Source: Geomobilibacter sp964432205 (GTDB taxonomy: Bacteria > Desulfobacterota > Desulfuromonadia > Geobacterales > DSM-12255). Taken from it: 64,000 nt of DNA. Location of the stretch: assembly GCA_964432205.1 (NCBI GenBank), contig CAYSMK010000013.1:1-64000 (forward strand), written 5' to 3'. This document shows positions 63,788 through 64,000 of the stretch, piece after piece. Under the pieces are notes generated by a model. It made no database searches. It had not been told where the DNA came from and worked only from the letters and a program-made list of their open reading frames with translations. Numbering within the stretch: the stretch's first letter is position 1; each line of letters begins with the position of its first letter. Position numbers and translations under genes: made by a program.

Positions 63788-64000
63788 TCAGTGTTCCTGG
63801 GCAGGAGGGGCCACCAGCTTGCCGGGGTAACGGAGGCTGCCTACCAGGTCCTGGATCTCCTGCGGCGGTTCCGGCGTGAACTTGCCCACCACCCACATGC
63901 AGATGAAGTTCAGGGCGGCGCCGACGGTGCCGATCCCTTCGGGGGAGATGCCGAACCACCACCCCTTGGCATTATTGGCGGCCGGGTTGATGAACTTGAA
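63788..64000 (-). CDS. Sodium:solute symporter, C-terminal end (partial)
   Basis: Only the last 70 codons are in the window; the gene continues past its right edge. The readable end contains WWFGISPEGIGTVGAALNF, a last hydrophobic helix (CMWVVGKF), and a PPQEIQDLVGSLRYP tail. From memory this matches the ActP-like solute:sodium symporter subfamily of Geobacter, used for acetate uptake. The substrate cannot be settled from the fragment. Confidence 0.7.
   Translation of the reverse strand, partial: FKFINPAANNAKGWWFGISPEGIGTVGAALNFICMWVVGKFTPEPPQEIQDLVGSLRYPGKLVAPPAQEH

Overview
The window looks like a chromosomal segment of a Geobacteraceae bacterium (Geobacter/Geotalea type). The basis is the GC-rich sequence, eight genes for multihaem c-type cytochromes with mixed CXXCH and CXXXXCH haem motifs (a Geobacter hallmark), a ferredoxin-fused ETF with its Fe-S membrane partner, and a citramalate synthase next to an aspartate kinase. 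No rRNA, tRNA, CRISPR array or intact mobile element was seen; one transposase remnant is present.

Positions 1-11,600 hold housekeeping genes: a small membrane protein, trmL, serA, a DAHP synthase, the NAD salvage pair pncB-pncA, rpsU behind a hairpin leader, a cold-shock protein, and an HlyD/ABC-2 exporter operon (adaptor, two ATPases, one permease). A large secreted lipoprotein gene follows (11.6-14.0 kb); it is interrupted by a single in-frame amber codon. After about 870 bases of non-coding DNA comes etfB, Fe-S etfA and an EtfAB:menaquinone oxidoreductase-like gene (14.9-19.2 kb). This set would feed acyl-CoA dehydrogenase electrons into the quinone pool. Positions 19.3-27.8 kb return to housekeeping: a cytidylate-kinase-like protein, a glutamine amidotransferase, acpS-nnr, a CBS protein, tsaE, aspartate kinase, cimA, a ComEA-like protein and a 51-residue zinc ribbon.

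Positions 27.9-61.4 kb form an extracellular electron-transfer island, almost entirely on the minus strand. At each end is a module of an outer-membrane beta-barrel, a pentahaem lipoprotein and a larger multihaem lipoprotein, resembling Ext-type porin-cytochrome conduits. The two pentahaem proteins are nearly identical. Between the modules is a candidate 24-kb operon that starts with an NHL/Ig-like/dockerin protein and a cohesin-like lipoprotein. It continues with four very large cytochromes of 1723, 1523, 972 and 2659 residues, carrying about 33, 26, 16 and 27 CXXCH motifs plus many longer-spaced ones. Counted by eye, the island encodes about 139 canonical CXXCH motifs. I infer an outer-surface assembly in which the barrels and lipoproteins carry electrons across the outer membrane and the giant cytochromes extend outward, with the cohesin-dockerin pair as possible scaffold.

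The right end has an NhaD-type Na+/H+ antiporter, a small membrane protein of unknown function, and the C-terminal end of a sodium:solute symporter that runs off the window. Gene starts were chosen from Shine-Dalgarno sequences and family N-termini. All functional calls come from reading motifs; no database search was made.
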